NCBI RefSeq assembly: GCF_003605575.1
Contig: NZ_QKNY01000018.1
Location: 248,001-312,000 of the forward strand
DNA: 64,000 nucleotides
Source of the DNA: Halonotius aquaticus
GTDB taxonomy: Archaea; Halobacteriota; Halobacteria; Halobacteriales; Haloferacaceae
Direction: 5' to 3'
Below are positions 1 to 9,285 of the stretch, in pieces. The translations under genes were made by a program, and so were the position numbers. The notes below the pieces were generated by a model. The model searched no databases and had not been told where the DNA came from. It worked only from the letters and a program-made list of their open reading frames with translations. Each line of letters opens with the position of its first letter. Position 1 is the stretch's first letter.

Positions 1-1
1 A

Positions 2-88
2 GCCAACCCTGGCCCACACGACTCGCTTGGCTTCTTCGACGACGTGTTGGCGATGGTTGATACGCAGTCGGCTGTCACCGCCGACTGA
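2..88 (+). CDS. C-terminal end of an unidentified protein (partial)
   Basis: An open frame enters from the left edge and ends with TGA at 86-88, giving 28 residues that finish in SAVTAD. The composition (Asp-rich, DSLGFFDDVL) is haloarchaeal-like, and the other two forward frames close quickly or carry Arg-rich translations. The fragment is too short to assign. The reading could be chance, since only 28 codons are visible. Confidence 0.4.
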   Translation, partial: ANPGPHDSLGFFDDVLAMVDTQSAVTAD

Positions 89-191
89 GGCGCGGCGTCA
101 AAACGACCACAGAGAACGACCGGGTCGAATCGACCACCGCGAGCCGGAAATCGGCAGTCGTTTACTGCTTGCTGATCGAGGTGTTGGCATC

Positions 192-584
192 ATGGCTGAC
201 GTGCTCGATCAAGATCTTTACGAGCGAACCAAGGCATTACTCGAACCCGGCGACATCGAGTTGGCGGGTGTCATTGTCCACACCGATCTCTCGGGTGAGG
301 AAGACCTCGAAATGCAGGAGCTCACCGTCGACCTCAACGATGTGATCGCCGCCCACACAGACAAGGGTGAAAGCTACATCTACGCCGGCAACGACGACCC
401 CGAGTTCGCCTCCAACCAGTTCCACGGGCGAACCCTAGAGGACGATGAATTCGTCTGGGAGTGCCAGCAGCTACTGCGAGACGGGCGGTTTCATCTCGTC
501 TTCTACTATGAGGCAACCGCCGACCACGAGGCGATCATCGAGGCGATGGAAGACCGCGATCTGTCGGTGACCCCGGTACCGTAG
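192..584 (+). CDS. DUF5778-like conserved haloarchaeal protein
   Basis: A 130-residue soluble acidic protein with no signal peptide or membrane segment. I chose the ATG at 192 because the longer frame upstream (from 27) has an Arg-rich, shadow-like composition, while MADVLDQDLYERTKALLEPG reads as a normal haloarchaeal start. From memory it resembles the small haloarchaeal family DUF5778, whose function is unknown. It has a probable alpha/beta fold and ends in a beta-rich segment containing FHLVFYYEA. The gene stands alone, with 70 bases before the next small gene. Confidence 0.7.
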   Translation: MADVLDQDLYERTKALLEPGDIELAGVIVHTDLSGEEDLEMQELTVDLNDVIAAHTDKGESYIYAGNDDPEFASNQFHGRTLEDDEFVWECQQLLRDGRFHLVFYYEATADHEAIIEAMEDRDLSVTPVP

Positions 585-654
585 TTGAGCGCCGACAACA
601 GGTCGTGGCGACGATAACCGAGAGGTTGACACGGCTGGCGATCCAATCGGTTGT

Positions 655-876
655 ATGGCAGAGACGACGTTGCGGGAGTTTCTCAGCACGGATGCCCTGC
701 TGTTGGCGACAGTGTTGCTCGTCGGCGTCGCCGGCTCCGGGGTCGCCCGGTGGAGCCTCGGCCAACTCGGGTTCACGACGCTGGGGGAACTGGTCTATAT
801 CGCCGGCTACGGCGGGATGGTTGTCGTCGTCTGGTATGGCTGGATTCGGCCGCTGGATATCACCGGCCCGGAGTAA
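655..876 (+). CDS. Small two-helix membrane protein
   Basis: A 73-residue protein with two predicted membrane helices, about residues 13-32 (ALLLATVLLVGVAG) and 44-65 (LGELVYIAGYGGMVVVVWYG), and very little outside them. No family is recognised. The next gene, about 100 bases downstream on the same strand, is another tiny membrane protein, so the two may belong together. The ATG at 655 gives the only frame with coherent hydrophobic segments; the two overlapping frames are Arg-rich shadows. Confidence 0.65.
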   Translation: MAETTLREFLSTDALLLATVLLVGVAGSGVARWSLGQLGFTTLGELVYIAGYGGMVVVVWYGWIRPLDITGPE

Positions 877-973
877 TGACAGTCCCAATACAGATGGGAA
901 GGCGAGACACCGGCAGTTGCGGCGACAGAGAACGGAACTTTAATGCGCGTTTCAACGACACCTCCTACTAGGC

Positions 974-1222
974 ATGCTGCCGTTATTCATCGACGCGATC
1001 CTGGTCGACTACAACATCGGGCAGTTCCTGCTGCTCGGGTTCGTCCTCACGACCCTCGGTGCACTCCCACTGAAATCACAACAGGTGATCGGCATCAACA
1101 CGATGCTGTTCGGCGTGATCTTCGTGTTGACGCCAGCGTCGCTGCTGCCAAACGTCTACCTCTTTTTGGGGTTGACGCTGTTGGTCATCGGCCCGATGGT
1201 CTACGTCACCGCCCGTGGATGA
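974..1222 (+). CDS. Small membrane protein, two to three helices
   Basis: An 82-residue hydrophobic protein with membrane segments at about 12-32 (NIGQFLLLGFVLTTLGALPL), 38-55 and 58-78. It is almost entirely lipid-embedded, and the only charges near the ends are Asp7, Asp11, Lys35 and the C-terminal Arg. No family is recognised. It lies between another tiny membrane protein and thrB on the same strand. The overlapping frame at 943-1239 is an Arg-rich shadow. Confidence 0.65.
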   Translation: MLPLFIDAILVDYNIGQFLLLGFVLTTLGALPLKSQQVIGINTMLFGVIFVLTPASLLPNVYLFLGLTLLVIGPMVYVTARG

Positions 1223-1278
1223 CGATCGCGGGCCGATGAGCACGACGGCAGCCACCGGCCGGCGGCGGCCGGCTTCGC

Positions 1279-1291
1279 TACCTTTTTCGGG
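1279..1291 (+). promoter_or_regulatory. Candidate TATA box for thrB
   Basis: The T-rich stretch TACCTTTTTCGG lies 22-34 bases before the thrB ATG at 1313. That is the spacing expected for a haloarchaeal promoter giving a near-leaderless transcript. It is inferred from position and composition only. Confidence 0.4.
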
Positions 1292-1312
1292 CGACTGCGA
1301 TAACCCCAACGC

Positions 1313-2188
1313 ATGATTACGGTTCGGGCCCCGGCGACGAGCGCGAACCTCGGCAGCGGCTTCGATGTCTTCGGCGTCGCCTTCGATCGGCCGGCTGACA
1401 TCATCCGCGTCGAACGCGCCGAGCAGACGACCATCGACATCACCGGGGTCGGCAGCCAGTATATCCCGACTGATCCCGACGCCAACACCGTCGGCGCGGT
1501 CGTCGACGCCTTAGACGCGCCGGCCCACATCGAGATCGACAAAGGCGTCCGGCCAGCCTCGGGGCTGGGCTCCTCGGCGGCGTCGGCAGCCGGCGCGGCC
1601 GTCGCGCTCAACGAACTCTATAATCGCGGGCTCAGCCGATCAGAGCTCGTCCCCATTGCCGCCGAGGGCGAGGCCGTCGTCTCCGGGACGGCCCACGCCG
1701 ACAACGTCGCCCCATCAATCCTTGGGGGCTTCACGATCGCCACCGCCGACGGGGTCGAATCCGTCAGCACCGACATCTCGCTTGTCGCCTGTCTGCCGGA
1801 GATCGCCGTCTCGACGCGGGATGCCCGCCGGGTCGTCCCCGAAACCGCACAGATGGCGGAGGTCGTCGAGACCGTCGGCAACGCGGCGACGCTGGCTGTC
1901 GGGATGTGTCGCGGCGATCCTGATCTCGTCGGTCGCGGAATGGATGATCCGCTGGTGACGCCCGCCCGCGCGGAGTTGATCACCGGCTACGACGCGGTTC
2001 GCGAGGCCGCTGTCGACGCCGGCGCAACTGGCGTGACCGTCAGCGGAGCCGGCCCGTCGGTGCTGGCGGTCTGTCGTGCACGCGATCAGCGGGCGGTCGG
2101 GAGTGCGATGTTGACGGCGTTCGACGACCACGAGGTCGATGCCCGCGTCTATCAGACGCAGGTAAGCGACGGTGCGACGATTCTGTAG
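1313..2188 (+). CDS. thrB: Homoserine kinase
   Basis: Phosphorylates L-homoserine with ATP to give O-phosphohomoserine, the precursor of threonine; cytosolic. At 291 residues it has the usual length for the GHMP kinase family. The N-terminus carries the substrate-side motif APATSANLGSGFDVFG (6-21). The phosphate-binding GHMP loop PASGLGSSAASAAG lies at 81-94, and a late Gly-rich motif, GVTVSGAGPSVLAV, near 243-256. A T-rich promoter element sits just upstream. It has its own promoter, and its neighbours are unrelated. Aspartate kinase, the first step of the same pathway, lies 44 kb away in this window. Confidence 0.95.
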   Translation: MITVRAPATSANLGSGFDVFGVAFDRPADIIRVERAEQTTIDITGVGSQYIPTDPDANTVGAVVDALDAPAHIEIDKGVRPASGLGSSAASAAGAAVALNELYNRGLSRSELVPIAAEGEAVVSGTAHADNVAPSILGGFTIATADGVESVSTDISLVACLPEIAVSTRDARRVVPETAQMAEVVETVGNAATLAVGMCRGDPDLVGRGMDDPLVTPARAELITGYDAVREAAVDAGATGVTVSGAGPSVLAVCRARDQRAVGSAMLTAFDDHEVDARVYQTQVSDGATIL

Positions 2189-2295
2189 CGTATGCAGTCG
2201 TTGTCACTGAGAGACGAGTAAACAGAAGCGAGAAGAAAACGGCGCGAACAGCGCAGCCGGAAATACCGCGTTAACAGCGTTGCTATTGTGCCGAG

Positions 2296-3204
2296 TTAGA
2301 CGCCGCGACCCTGCAGTTTTTCATCCTCGTCGAGATCAACGTTCGCCTGGCCGCGCATTCCTTTGCCAGGATCCTTGGCGATCTCTTTCAGGGCCTCGGG
2401 GTCGTCATAGTTGTTGACCGCGGCGACAACTGAGGTGCCCATCGCTTCGGGGTTCTCCGCGCCGAAGATGCCCGAGCCGACGAAGATGCCGTCACAGCCG
2501 AGCTGCATCATCAACGCGGCGTCAGCGGGCGTGGCGATCCCGCCGGCAGCAAAGTTGACGACCGGCAGCCGGCCCATCTCGGCGGTCTCGTGGGTCAGCT
2601 CCCGCGGCGCGCCGTGTTCGCGGGCCCACTCGTCGCGTTCCTCGTGGGCCATCCCGGTGAGCTTGCCGATCGATCGCTGGATGTTGCGCTGGTGGGTGAC
2701 CGCCTGGTTCACGTCGCCGGTGCCGGCCTCGCCTTTGGTGCGGATCATCGCCGCGCCCTCGTCGATCCGCCGGAGTGCTTCCGGGAGATTTCGGGCTCCG
2801 CAGACGAACGGCGCGGTGAACTCGGTTTTGTCGATGTGGTAGCGGTCGTCGGCCTGCGTGAGTACCTCGCTTTCGTCGATCATGTCCGCGCCCGCGGCTT
2901 CGAGAATCTGAGCCTCGGCGGTGTGACCGATCCGGCATTTGCCCATCACCGGGATCGACACCTCCTCGGCGACCTCCTCCAGCGCGCCGGGGTCGGCCAT
3001 GCGGGCGACGCCGCCACGTTTGCGGATGTCCGCGGGAACGGATTCGAGATGCATTACCGCGACCGCGCCGGCATCCTCGGCGATCCGGGCCTGTTCGCGG
3101 TTGACGACATCCATGATGACGCCGCCTTTCTGCATCTGTGCGAAGCCGCGTTTGACCAACGACGTGCCACGCCGCAGCGTCTCTAAATCGGTTGCCTCCG
3201 ACAT
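2296..3204 (-). CDS. pdxS: Pyridoxal 5'-phosphate synthase subunit PdxS
   Basis: The synthase subunit of the DXP-independent vitamin B6 pathway. It condenses ribose 5-phosphate, glyceraldehyde 3-phosphate and ammonia (from the PdxT glutaminase) into PLP. It is 302 residues from MSEATDLE. I rejected an in-frame Met 8 codons upstream, because the promoter-like sequence lies there and the family starts near [11 protein letters not shown]. Both Schiff-base lysines are visible: K89 in VMGKCRIGH and K157 in [10 protein letters not shown]. The C-terminal phosphate-binding Gly loops ([18 protein letters not shown]) are intact. No pdxT is present in the window. Confidence 0.96.
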   Translation of the reverse strand: MSEATDLETLRRGTSLVKRGFAQMQKGGVIMDVVNREQARIAEDAGAVAVMHLESVPADIRKRGGVARMADPGALEEVAEEVSIPVMGKCRIGHTAEAQILEAAGADMIDESEVLTQADDRYHIDKTEFTAPFVCGARNLPEALRRIDEGAAMIRTKGEAGTGDVNQAVTHQRNIQRSIGKLTGMAHEERDEWAREHGAPRELTHETAEMGRLPVVNFAAGGIATPADAALMMQLGCDGIFVGSGIFGAENPEAMGTSVVAAVNNYDDPEALKEIAKDPGKGMRGQANVDLDEDEKLQGRGV

Positions 3205-3225
3205 ACCTACTGTAGGGGACGAGCA

Positions 3226-3240
3226 CACTTAACGGGTGCT
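3226..3240 (-). promoter_or_regulatory. Candidate pdxS promoter
   Basis: On the minus strand, CACCCGTTAAGTGTG lies 22-36 bases before the pdxS start at 3204. The GTTAAG core is a weak TATA-like box at near-leaderless spacing. This is positional inference only. Confidence 0.35.
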
Positions 3241-3355
3241 TTTCTTGGGATTATGACGAATGAGACAAGCGGTTGTCGGCGGACAGCACGGTCGCTCAAA
3301 GCCGTGTCACAGCTGAATCAACGAAAGAAATCGAAGCGGAAAATCGGCGTGGCGA

Positions 3356-4834
3356 CTACTCGTTGCCGAACATCTGGCGCATCATCGGATGCATCTCCAT
3401 GAGTTGCTCTTCGGCGATCTCCTCGTACAGCTTGTACGTAATGGAGACCGTCAGCAGCAGCCCTGTACCGGAGACATTCCCGATGGTGCCGAGCATGTTC
3501 GCCATCACCGCAAGCAGGCCGACCAGCGCGCCGCCGATAACGGTCACCTGCGGGATGTACCGCTCCATGACCTTCTCGACGACCTGCGGGTTCCGCCGGA
3601 AGCCAGGGATCTGCATCCCAGAGTCTTGAATCTGCTCGGCGGTCGCCTCCGGGCCCATCCCGGTGGTTTCGACCCAGAAGATCGCAAAGATCGCCCCGCC
3701 GACGATCATGAAGATCAGGTCGATCCCGACCCGAATCCCGATCTGCCAGGGGTCGATCCCGCCGGGCGTCAGCCCGAGGAACCACATCCAATCCTGCCGC
3801 GATTGGATCGGCGCGAGGTAGTAAAACAGCCCGCCGATCGGCTGGCCGTCACTGTACTGACCGAGGATCGCCGGCAGCCCGTTGCCAAGCTGGCTGTAAA
3901 GGATCTGGCCGACGAACTGGATGTTCGCCTGCAACGCCCGCACGAGGATCATCGGTAGGACGCTCGCGTAGATCAGCTTCACCGGGAACCGGCCACGGGC
4001 CCCGCGAACGCGGGTGTGGCTCAGCGGGATCTCAACTCGCACCGATTCGGCGTAGACGACGATCACGAAGATCAACAGTGTCGTGAACAACGCCAGGATG
4101 CTTCCCGGGTCGAACAGAATGCTCTGGAACCACTGGCCGGTAAACGTCGGCCCAAGCGAGAGGTCACCAAAGAGAATTCCGTACCAGCTCGCAAGGATCC
4201 CGGTTGTCGTGCCGAGGCCCTGCCAGCTGAGGATCCCACCGATGAGCTGTTGGCTCACGCCGGCGATAATGAAGAGGCCGACACCGGAGCCGACCCCCCA
4301 TTTGCTGACGATCTCATCCAAAAACAGGATGAGAATGCCGCCAACGAACACCTGCGCGAAGATGATCAGCTGCACCCCAAAGGTGCCAACCCCAAGCGAT
4401 TGGCCAAGGGCTTGATTCGCTGGGAGGAAGCCGCCGCTGAACACCATCGGCGCGGCGGTCAGTGCCGTCATGACGACGACGAGGAACTTCTGGAGCCCCT
4501 GATAGAGGATCTGATCGCGTGGATCATTCTCCGTGTCAAGGCCAAGGAGGTTCGCACCACCGAGCAGCTGCAAGACGATCGAGGCGGTGACGATCGGGCC
4601 GATCCCGACCTGCAGGACTGAGCCCTGCCCGCCGGCAATGATCGAGCGGAACTGTCCGAAGATGTCGCTGCCTTGGCCACCCAAACCGAACAGCTGGATG
4701 TTCGTCAGGAAAAAATACACCATGAGGACACTCGCGGTCCACAGGAGCTTCCGTTTGAACGGCACGTGCCCCTCCGGCCGTGCCACTGTCGGCATGCGGG
4801 TGAGAACCGGTTCGGCGGCCTCCTTCCAACCCAT
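3356..4834 (-). CDS. secY: Preprotein translocase subunit SecY
   Basis: The channel-forming subunit of the Sec translocon in the cytoplasmic membrane, through which secreted and membrane proteins pass. At 492 residues with about ten hydrophobic helices it fits the archaeal SecY/Sec61-alpha length. The N-terminal amphipathic segment contains LTRMPTVARPEGHVPFKRKL before helix 1. A plug and first helices with the Gly-rich QLFGLGGQGSDIF follow. The cytosolic loop SLSHTRVRGARGRFPVKLIY supplies basic ribosome-contact residues, and the C-terminal part contains IPGFRRNPQVVEKVMERYIP. It is the last gene of the ribosomal supercluster, 3 bases after L15, so it is probably co-transcribed with it. Confidence 0.97.
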   Translation of the reverse strand: MGWKEAAEPVLTRMPTVARPEGHVPFKRKLLWTASVLMVYFFLTNIQLFGLGGQGSDIFGQFRSIIAGGQGSVLQVGIGPIVTASIVLQLLGGANLLGLDTENDPRDQILYQGLQKFLVVVMTALTAAPMVFSGGFLPANQALGQSLGVGTFGVQLIIFAQVFVGGILILFLDEIVSKWGVGSGVGLFIIAGVSQQLIGGILSWQGLGTTTGILASWYGILFGDLSLGPTFTGQWFQSILFDPGSILALFTTLLIFVIVVYAESVRVEIPLSHTRVRGARGRFPVKLIYASVLPMILVRALQANIQFVGQILYSQLGNGLPAILGQYSDGQPIGGLFYYLAPIQSRQDWMWFLGLTPGGIDPWQIGIRVGIDLIFMIVGGAIFAIFWVETTGMGPEATAEQIQDSGMQIPGFRRNPQVVEKVMERYIPQVTVIGGALVGLLAVMANMLGTIGNVSGTGLLLTVSITYKLYEEIAEEQLMEMHPMMRQMFGNE

Positions 4835-4837
4835 GTA

Positions 4838-5320
4838 TTAGTCCTCGTCAGAGTCGTCGTTTACATCTTCCGCTTTCTGGCCTGCTTCGGTGAGTTCCGC
4901 CGCACCGCCAGCCTCCTCGATGAGTGCCACCGCGTCGGCGCTGAAGGCGTCGGCGGTGACAACCAGTTCGTTGCGAACCTGGCCGTCGCCGAGCACCTTC
5001 ACCACATCGACATCGTGGCCGGCGTCGGCAACGTCGCGGGCGTCGATGACGTAGGCGTCACCGTCGGTCTCCGCGACGCCGTCGGCCGCCAGCAGTGCCG
5101 CGTCCTCATCGAGTTTCTGGACGCTGATCTCCGCAACCGAATCCTGCAGCGAATCCGGTCGGGTGAACCCGTGTTTGCCGATCGGCTTGTAGTTGTGGAA
5201 CTCGTGTTTGTCACGACCCGCGCGACCGCGACCGCCACGGTGACCGGCACCGCGCCGGTTTTTGTGGGAGCCGCCGCTGTGGGTGCGGGAGCCGCGTTGT
5301 CTGCGTTTTTTCGATCCCAT
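4838..5320 (-). CDS. rpl15: Ribosomal protein uL15
   Basis: Large-subunit protein of 160 residues. The N-terminal 45 residues are the Gly/Arg/His-rich rRNA-binding extension (SGGSHKNRRGAGHRGGRG) that threads into 23S rRNA. The C-terminal globular domain ends in a short acidic tail, DVNDDSDED, typical of haloarchaea. The start overlaps the L30 stop by one base (TAATG), suggesting translational coupling, and SecY follows after 3 bases. Confidence 0.96.
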   Translation of the reverse strand: MGSKKRRQRGSRTHSGGSHKNRRGAGHRGGRGRAGRDKHEFHNYKPIGKHGFTRPDSLQDSVAEISVQKLDEDAALLAADGVAETDGDAYVIDARDVADAGHDVDVVKVLGDGQVRNELVVTADAFSADAVALIEEAGGAAELTEAGQKAEDVNDDSDED

Positions 5321-5784
5321 TATCGCATCGCCTCCAGCAGCGCGTCGATATCCTCGGTCTCATGGCGACCCAGCTGGCCGCCCTCGATGACCGGGTGTTT
5401 GATGCCGTCGTGACCGCCGCGTGGCGGGTGCAGTCGGACGACCGGGGCGAGGCCTTCCTCGCGAAGCGTCGTCTCTTCGTCGACGAGGGCTTCGGCAAGC
5501 GCGTCGACATCGGCGTAATCGGTGTTGTCGGCGACCCACGCGTCATCGATGTCGCCGTCGCCCGTCTCGGGCTCACCGCGGCGACGCAGCAACGTGGCCA
5601 CCGTCTCGACGCTCGGTTCGCCGAAGGCCACGTAGTCGTTGACCTTCGTGATCATGCCGCGGTAGGTGTCGGTCTCGGGGACAAACGTGACGTGGTTGCT
5701 GCTGTGGAGATTCAGCATCTCCAGAGTGTCACGCACGCCCTGTGACATGTTGACCTCACCGCGGAGCTGAACGATCGCTTGCAT
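5320..5784 (-). CDS. rpl30: Ribosomal protein uL30
   Basis: Large-subunit protein of 154 residues, the long archaeal/eukaryotic L30e-L7 type rather than the 60-residue bacterial form. The start [20 protein letters not shown] was chosen because it abuts the S5 stop (one-base overlap) and gives the conserved N-terminal strand. The frame extends further upstream, but only as a shadow of S5. The motif RLHPPRGGHDGIKHP near 119-133 is the conserved C-terminal rRNA-contact loop. Confidence 0.95.
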   Translation of the reverse strand: MQAIVQLRGEVNMSQGVRDTLEMLNLHSSNHVTFVPETDTYRGMITKVNDYVAFGEPSVETVATLLRRRGEPETGDGDIDDAWVADNTDYADVDALAEALVDEETTLREEGLAPVVRLHPPRGGHDGIKHPVIEGGQLGRHETEDIDALLEAMR

Positions 5785-6431
5785 TATTCGTTGGCCTCCT
5801 GTTGCACCGCTTGTGCGCGCTGTGGTGTCCGCGCCTCGCCGGCGTTCTCCAGGGCGTTGTAGGTCGCCTTGGCGAGATTGAGCGTCGTCCGGGTGTTGCC
5901 GTGAGACTGTGTCCAAGCGTCCTGGACACCGGCGAGCTCAAGGATGTGCCGGACGGTTTCGGCTGCGGCCAGTCCCAGCCCCTGTGGGGCGGGCTTGATC
6001 TGGACGGTCACCGAACCGGCCTTCCCTTCGGCCGTCCGGGTCAGGGAGTTGACGCCACCGGCGGAGTCCTCCCAAGACCCCGAGCCACGGTCGACCTTGA
6101 TGATGTTCATCTTGGCGACGTCGATGGCTTTCTCGATGGCACCGCCGACCTGCTCGTCGCGGGCCTGGGCGTAGCCGAGATAGCCATCACGGTTGCCGAT
6201 GACACAGACACAGCGGAACTTGACCCGGCGACCCGAGTCGGTCATCCGCTGAACCATGTTGATGTCAAGCACCTCATCTTCCAGCCCCGGGAGGAGCTGG
6301 TCGACGAGTTCGGGCTCCTTCAGCGGGAGGCCGGACTCCATGGCCTGATCCATCGTCGTGATATCGCCGTCCTGTACCTTGCGGCCGAGCCGCGTGCGCG
6401 GTTCCCAGCCGTCGTTGTTACTTTGGCTCAT
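5784..6431 (-). CDS. rps5: Ribosomal protein uS5
   Basis: Small-subunit protein of 215 residues at the decoding region and mRNA entry. The N-terminal S5 dsRNA-binding fold (about 50-120) contains [20 protein letters not shown]. The C-terminal S5 domain holds the Gly/Ala-rich [20 protein letters not shown] near 150-170. The start overlaps the L18 stop by four bases (ATGA). The archaeal N-terminal extension, with [17 protein letters not shown], is present. Confidence 0.96.
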   Translation of the reverse strand: MSQSNNDGWEPRTRLGRKVQDGDITTMDQAMESGLPLKEPELVDQLLPGLEDEVLDINMVQRMTDSGRRVKFRCVCVIGNRDGYLGYAQARDEQVGGAIEKAIDVAKMNIIKVDRGSGSWEDSAGGVNSLTRTAEGKAGSVTVQIKPAPQGLGLAAAETVRHILELAGVQDAWTQSHGNTRTTLNLAKATYNALENAGEARTPQRAQAVQQEANE

Positions 6432-6982
6432 ACGTCCTCCTGCAGTGTCTCGAGCACATCGTCGAAGTGCTCAGGTAGTTCAGTGGCGTCGAAGTCCCCG
6501 CTGTAGAGCGGCTCGTCGAGCTGCTCGGCGTAGTCGGCGATATGCTCGCCGCGATTACGCGACCAGTCGGCTAACACGTCGTCGCTGTGGGGGATGTCGA
6601 GGCCCGCGTCGATCGCTCCTTCCTGTACCGAAAACACCTTGTTACCCGGCGTTGCCGTGTGCAGCCCGATGTCGAGGACGGCCTCGCTGTGGCCCTCCGC
6701 GACTGCGCGGCTGCCCAAGAGGTACCCGGTCAGATACGCGCTGGGAACGTTGCCCGTTGGGGCCTCCCAGCCGTAGTCGTCGAGCTCCTCGCTTGTGGCG
6801 GCAACGTGGGTGATATCGCCGTTAGGGCCGGTGGTGATCAGCTGCGCCCTGACGTGGCTGTTGCTCGTCCGAGCGACCAGACGGGGATTGCCGGATTTCA
6901 ACAGGCGCAACCGCTGGTGGTAATCAGTGCGACCCTCACGGCGGCGGCGCATCGGCACGCTGTATCGTGGTCCAGTTGCCAT
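6428..6982 (-). CDS. rpl18: Ribosomal protein uL18
   Basis: Large-subunit 5S-rRNA-binding protein of 184 residues, the archaeal long form. The N-terminus [20 protein letters not shown] is the conserved basic tail that contacts 5S rRNA. The core includes [17 protein letters not shown] and [13 protein letters not shown]. It overlaps L19e upstream by one base and S5 downstream by four. The acidic C-terminus is usual in halophiles. Confidence 0.96.
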   Translation of the reverse strand: MATGPRYSVPMRRRREGRTDYHQRLRLLKSGNPRLVARTSNSHVRAQLITTGPNGDITHVAATSEELDDYGWEAPTGNVPSAYLTGYLLGSRAVAEGHSEAVLDIGLHTATPGNKVFSVQEGAIDAGLDIPHSDDVLADWSRNRGEHIADYAEQLDEPLYSGDFDATELPEHFDDVLETLQEDV

Positions 6983-7440
6983 TATGCGTTCACCTCAATG
7001 CCGTAGTTCGTTCGCACGTACGCTTCCAGCCGGTCAACACTGTCAAACTCGCCACCGCTGGCTTTGTTGTACAGCTCGCGGTACTGTGTTCGGTCGATCG
7101 TTCCGTCCTCGCGAAGCTCCTTGAGGCGGGCACGCTGGGCGCGAATGCGGGCGACCCAGTCGTCCTTCCGTGCCTCACGGGCCCCGGATTTCCCTTTGCG
7201 GGAGCCGGCGCCGGTCTGGTGGCCGTAGGAACGCTTTTCGGCGCGTTCGCGGGCTCGGCCACGGGAGTTCGTCTTCGCGTCTTTCGCCCGAATGATCCCC
7301 TCGTCGACGAGCTCGCGGATGTCGTCGCGGGTGATCGCTTCGGCGATCTCTTCTTGTTCACCGGGATCGAGCCAGACGCGGTTTTCGCCAACATCGAGGA
7401 TGTCAGCGGCCAGCCGCTTCTGGGAACCAAGATCAGTCAT
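6982..7440 (-). CDS. rpl19e: Ribosomal protein eL19
   Basis: An archaeal/eukaryotic-specific large-subunit protein of 152 residues. The N-terminal helical domain ([20 protein letters not shown]) is followed by the long basic helix [17 protein letters not shown] and a Lys/Gly segment that extends along rRNA, then a C-terminal helical region ending in [10 protein letters not shown]. The start lies inside the last codons of L32e (8-base overlap). No bacterial counterpart sits in this operon position. Confidence 0.96.
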   Translation of the reverse strand: MTDLGSQKRLAADILDVGENRVWLDPGEQEEIAEAITRDDIRELVDEGIIRAKDAKTNSRGRARERAEKRSYGHQTGAGSRKGKSGAREARKDDWVARIRAQRARLKELREDGTIDRTQYRELYNKASGGEFDSVDRLEAYVRTNYGIEVNA

Positions 7441-8152
7441 CGGATTCGACCTCCACTTCGATGTAGGTTGGGTTCAGCACGCGGATCTCCTCGTCTTCAC
7501 AGATCTCCTCGATCCGTTCACGCTTCCGCTCGCCGACCTTGCTGGCGATCCGTACCGCTTGGGTGTCGCCATCAACGTCGTCGAGGTCGTCGGTGTTGTG
7601 GACACGGACTTCCTCGAAGCCGCTGGGGTGGAGCCCACGGGCGGCTTTCGGCGATCGGAACCCGGGGGCGACCTTCGGGCCGCGGCTCTTCATGCCGCGT
7701 CGCTGTTTCGAGAGGGTACCACGCGGCGCGCGCCAGGATTCCGGCGTGCGCTTTTTCATGTGGTAGTCATCTCGCTTGAAGGCGGGTTTGCCCTCACGTC
7801 GTTTTTGCTGGAGTGCTGATTCGGTCTCCTCGTCAAGCTCGGGCGTCTTGTCAGCGTGACCGCGGGCCCGAAGCTCGGTTTCGACATCCTCGTCGGGTTC
7901 GGCCTCGTCGGCTTCCTCCTCGGTGTCGTCTTCGACCTCGGCCTCGGTCTCCTCGCTGACTTCGAGGTCGCCGACGCCGGCTTTGATTCGCGCCGCAAGT
8001 GCGTTGCCAACGCCGTCGACATCGCTGAGTTCGCCCTGGCTGGCGGCCTGAATGTCCTCAACGGACTCGTAGCCGGCCTCGCGCAGTGCGTCAGCCTTCG
8101 AGGGGCCAACACCACTGATGTCCTCCAGCTCTTCGGGGGTATCGTCGGCCAT
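7433..8152 (-). CDS. rpl32e: Ribosomal protein eL32 with N-terminal helix-hairpin-helix domain
   Basis: Large-subunit protein of 239 residues, about 100 longer than the eL32 core. Three parts are visible. Residues 1-60 form a helix-hairpin-helix-like domain ([20 protein letters not shown], then [12 protein letters not shown]). Residues 62-105 are an acidic linker. Residues 115-239 are the L32e fold ([40 protein letters not shown]). The long form is known from Haloarcula eL32. I chose MADDTPEE because it starts one base after the L6 stop; the longer frame runs into L6. Confidence 0.94.
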   Translation of the reverse strand: MADDTPEELEDISGVGPSKADALREAGYESVEDIQAASQGELSDVDGVGNALAARIKAGVGDLEVSEETEAEVEDDTEEEADEAEPDEDVETELRARGHADKTPELDEETESALQQKRREGKPAFKRDDYHMKKRTPESWRAPRGTLSKQRRGMKSRGPKVAPGFRSPKAARGLHPSGFEEVRVHNTDDLDDVDGDTQAVRIASKVGERKRERIEEICEDEEIRVLNPTYIEVEVESDD

Positions 8153-8153
8153 C

Positions 8154-8693
8154 TCAGGCACCTCCTGCCTTCGCCGGCTTCTCGACGATGTAAACCCCAT
8201 CCTGGAAGACGCGGTTGTCCTTGTCGGTGACCTTCGTCAGCTGTTCGATGTCGGCGGCGGTCTGCCCGACAGCCTCCTTGTCGGAGCCCGTCAGGGTGAT
8301 CTCCTCGCCGTCGATCTGTACCTCGGTGTCGCCGCGGATCGGCGTCCGTCGGGCCGCCTTCTCCCCGAGGAAGTTCTCGATGACGACCTCGTCGCCGTCG
8401 ACATCGACCTGCATCGGGAAGTGGGCGTAGTGGACTTCCATCTTGTACTCCCAGCCGTCGGTGACGCCGTGAACCATGTTGCGAACGTGGCTCTCGAAGG
8501 TGCCGACCGTCGCGGTGGTCTTGGCGTCCTCGGCGTCGGTCGAGATGACGACTTCGTCGTCTTCGACGCTGACGTCGACATCGGGGTACCAGAGGCGGCG
8601 TGAAACGCTGCCGTCGGGCCCCTCGACGGTGAGGTCGAGATGATCGACCGTCGCGGAGACGTCGTCCGGAAGTGTGATTGTTGTACTGGTCAT
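8154..8693 (-). CDS. rpl6: Ribosomal protein uL6
   Basis: Large-subunit protein of 179 residues near the factor-binding site. It has two repeated L6 domains; the first begins [20 protein letters not shown]. The C-terminal signature [20 protein letters not shown] is followed by a helix with [20 protein letters not shown]. The start MTSTTITLP follows the S8 stop by two bases. An upstream in-frame Met would lie within S8 and was rejected. Confidence 0.96.
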   Translation of the reverse strand: MTSTTITLPDDVSATVDHLDLTVEGPDGSVSRRLWYPDVDVSVEDDEVVISTDAEDAKTTATVGTFESHVRNMVHGVTDGWEYKMEVHYAHFPMQVDVDGDEVVIENFLGEKAARRTPIRGDTEVQIDGEEITLTGSDKEAVGQTAADIEQLTKVTDKDNRVFQDGVYIVEKPAKAGGA

Positions 8694-8695
8694 TG

Positions 8696-9088
8696 TTAGT
8701 AGACGTATGCGATCACTTGGCCACCGATGCCCTGTTCGCGGGCCTCGTAGTGGCTCATGACGCCGTGGCTTGTTGTGACGATGAGAGAGCCGTAATCGCG
8801 GGCCGGGAGGAACCGCTTCTCCCATTTCTCATAGCCGTCTGCCCCAACCGAGTAACGGGGTTTGACGATGCCACATTCGTTGATCGCGCCTTTCAGTTCG
8901 ACCTCGAACTCGCCGGCTTTGCCGTTGTCGACGAACTCGAAGCCGTCGATGTATCCTCGGTCGTAGAAGACCTCAAGGATCGAGCCGATCGTGTTCGAGG
9001 CGGGCTGTACGGTGATACCGAGATGGCCGACGCTTTCGGCGTTATCGATGCCCGAAAGCGCGCTGGCCAGTGGATCGTTGCCTGCCAT
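8696..9088 (-). CDS. rps8: Ribosomal protein uS8
   Basis: Small-subunit protein of 130 residues that binds the central domain of 16S rRNA. It starts [14 protein letters not shown], and the C-terminal signature [19 protein letters not shown] is the classic S8 RNA-binding motif (TSxGxMSxxEA). The spacing to S14 and L6 is two bases on each side, which suggests tight coupling within the spc block. Confidence 0.97.
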   Translation of the reverse strand: MAGNDPLASALSGIDNAESVGHLGITVQPASNTIGSILEVFYDRGYIDGFEFVDNGKAGEFEVELKGAINECGIVKPRYSVGADGYEKWEKRFLPARDYGSLIVTTSHGVMSHYEAREQGIGGQVIAYVY

Positions 9089-9090
9089 AG

Positions 9091-9285
9091 TTAGCTGTAC
9101 TTCCTGAATCCCATATCGCGGGCGACCTCACGGAAACACTGCCGACAGAGGTTGATGTCGTACTTCCCGACAAGCCCCTGTTTGCGCTCACACCGGCGGC
9201 ACTCAAGCTGCTGGCCGGTCTCGGTGTCGGCGGCGTCCGTGGTTGTCTCCTCGCTGTCGTCGCTTGTCTGTTCGCTCTGACTCAT
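9091..9285 (-). CDS. rps14: Ribosomal protein uS14, zinc-binding type
   Basis: Small-subunit protein of 64 residues. Two CxxC pairs, in [11 protein letters not shown] and [11 protein letters not shown], form the zinc ribbon of the archaeal S14. The N-terminal 25 residues are an unstructured acidic extension ([19 protein letters not shown]) added to the usual ~50-residue core. The start overlaps the L5 stop... that is, S14 begins four bases inside the L5 gene end in the order L5, S14, S8. Confidence 0.95.
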   Translation of the reverse strand: MSQSEQTSDDSEETTTDAADTETGQQLECRRCERKQGLVGKYDINLCRQCFREVARDMGFRKYS

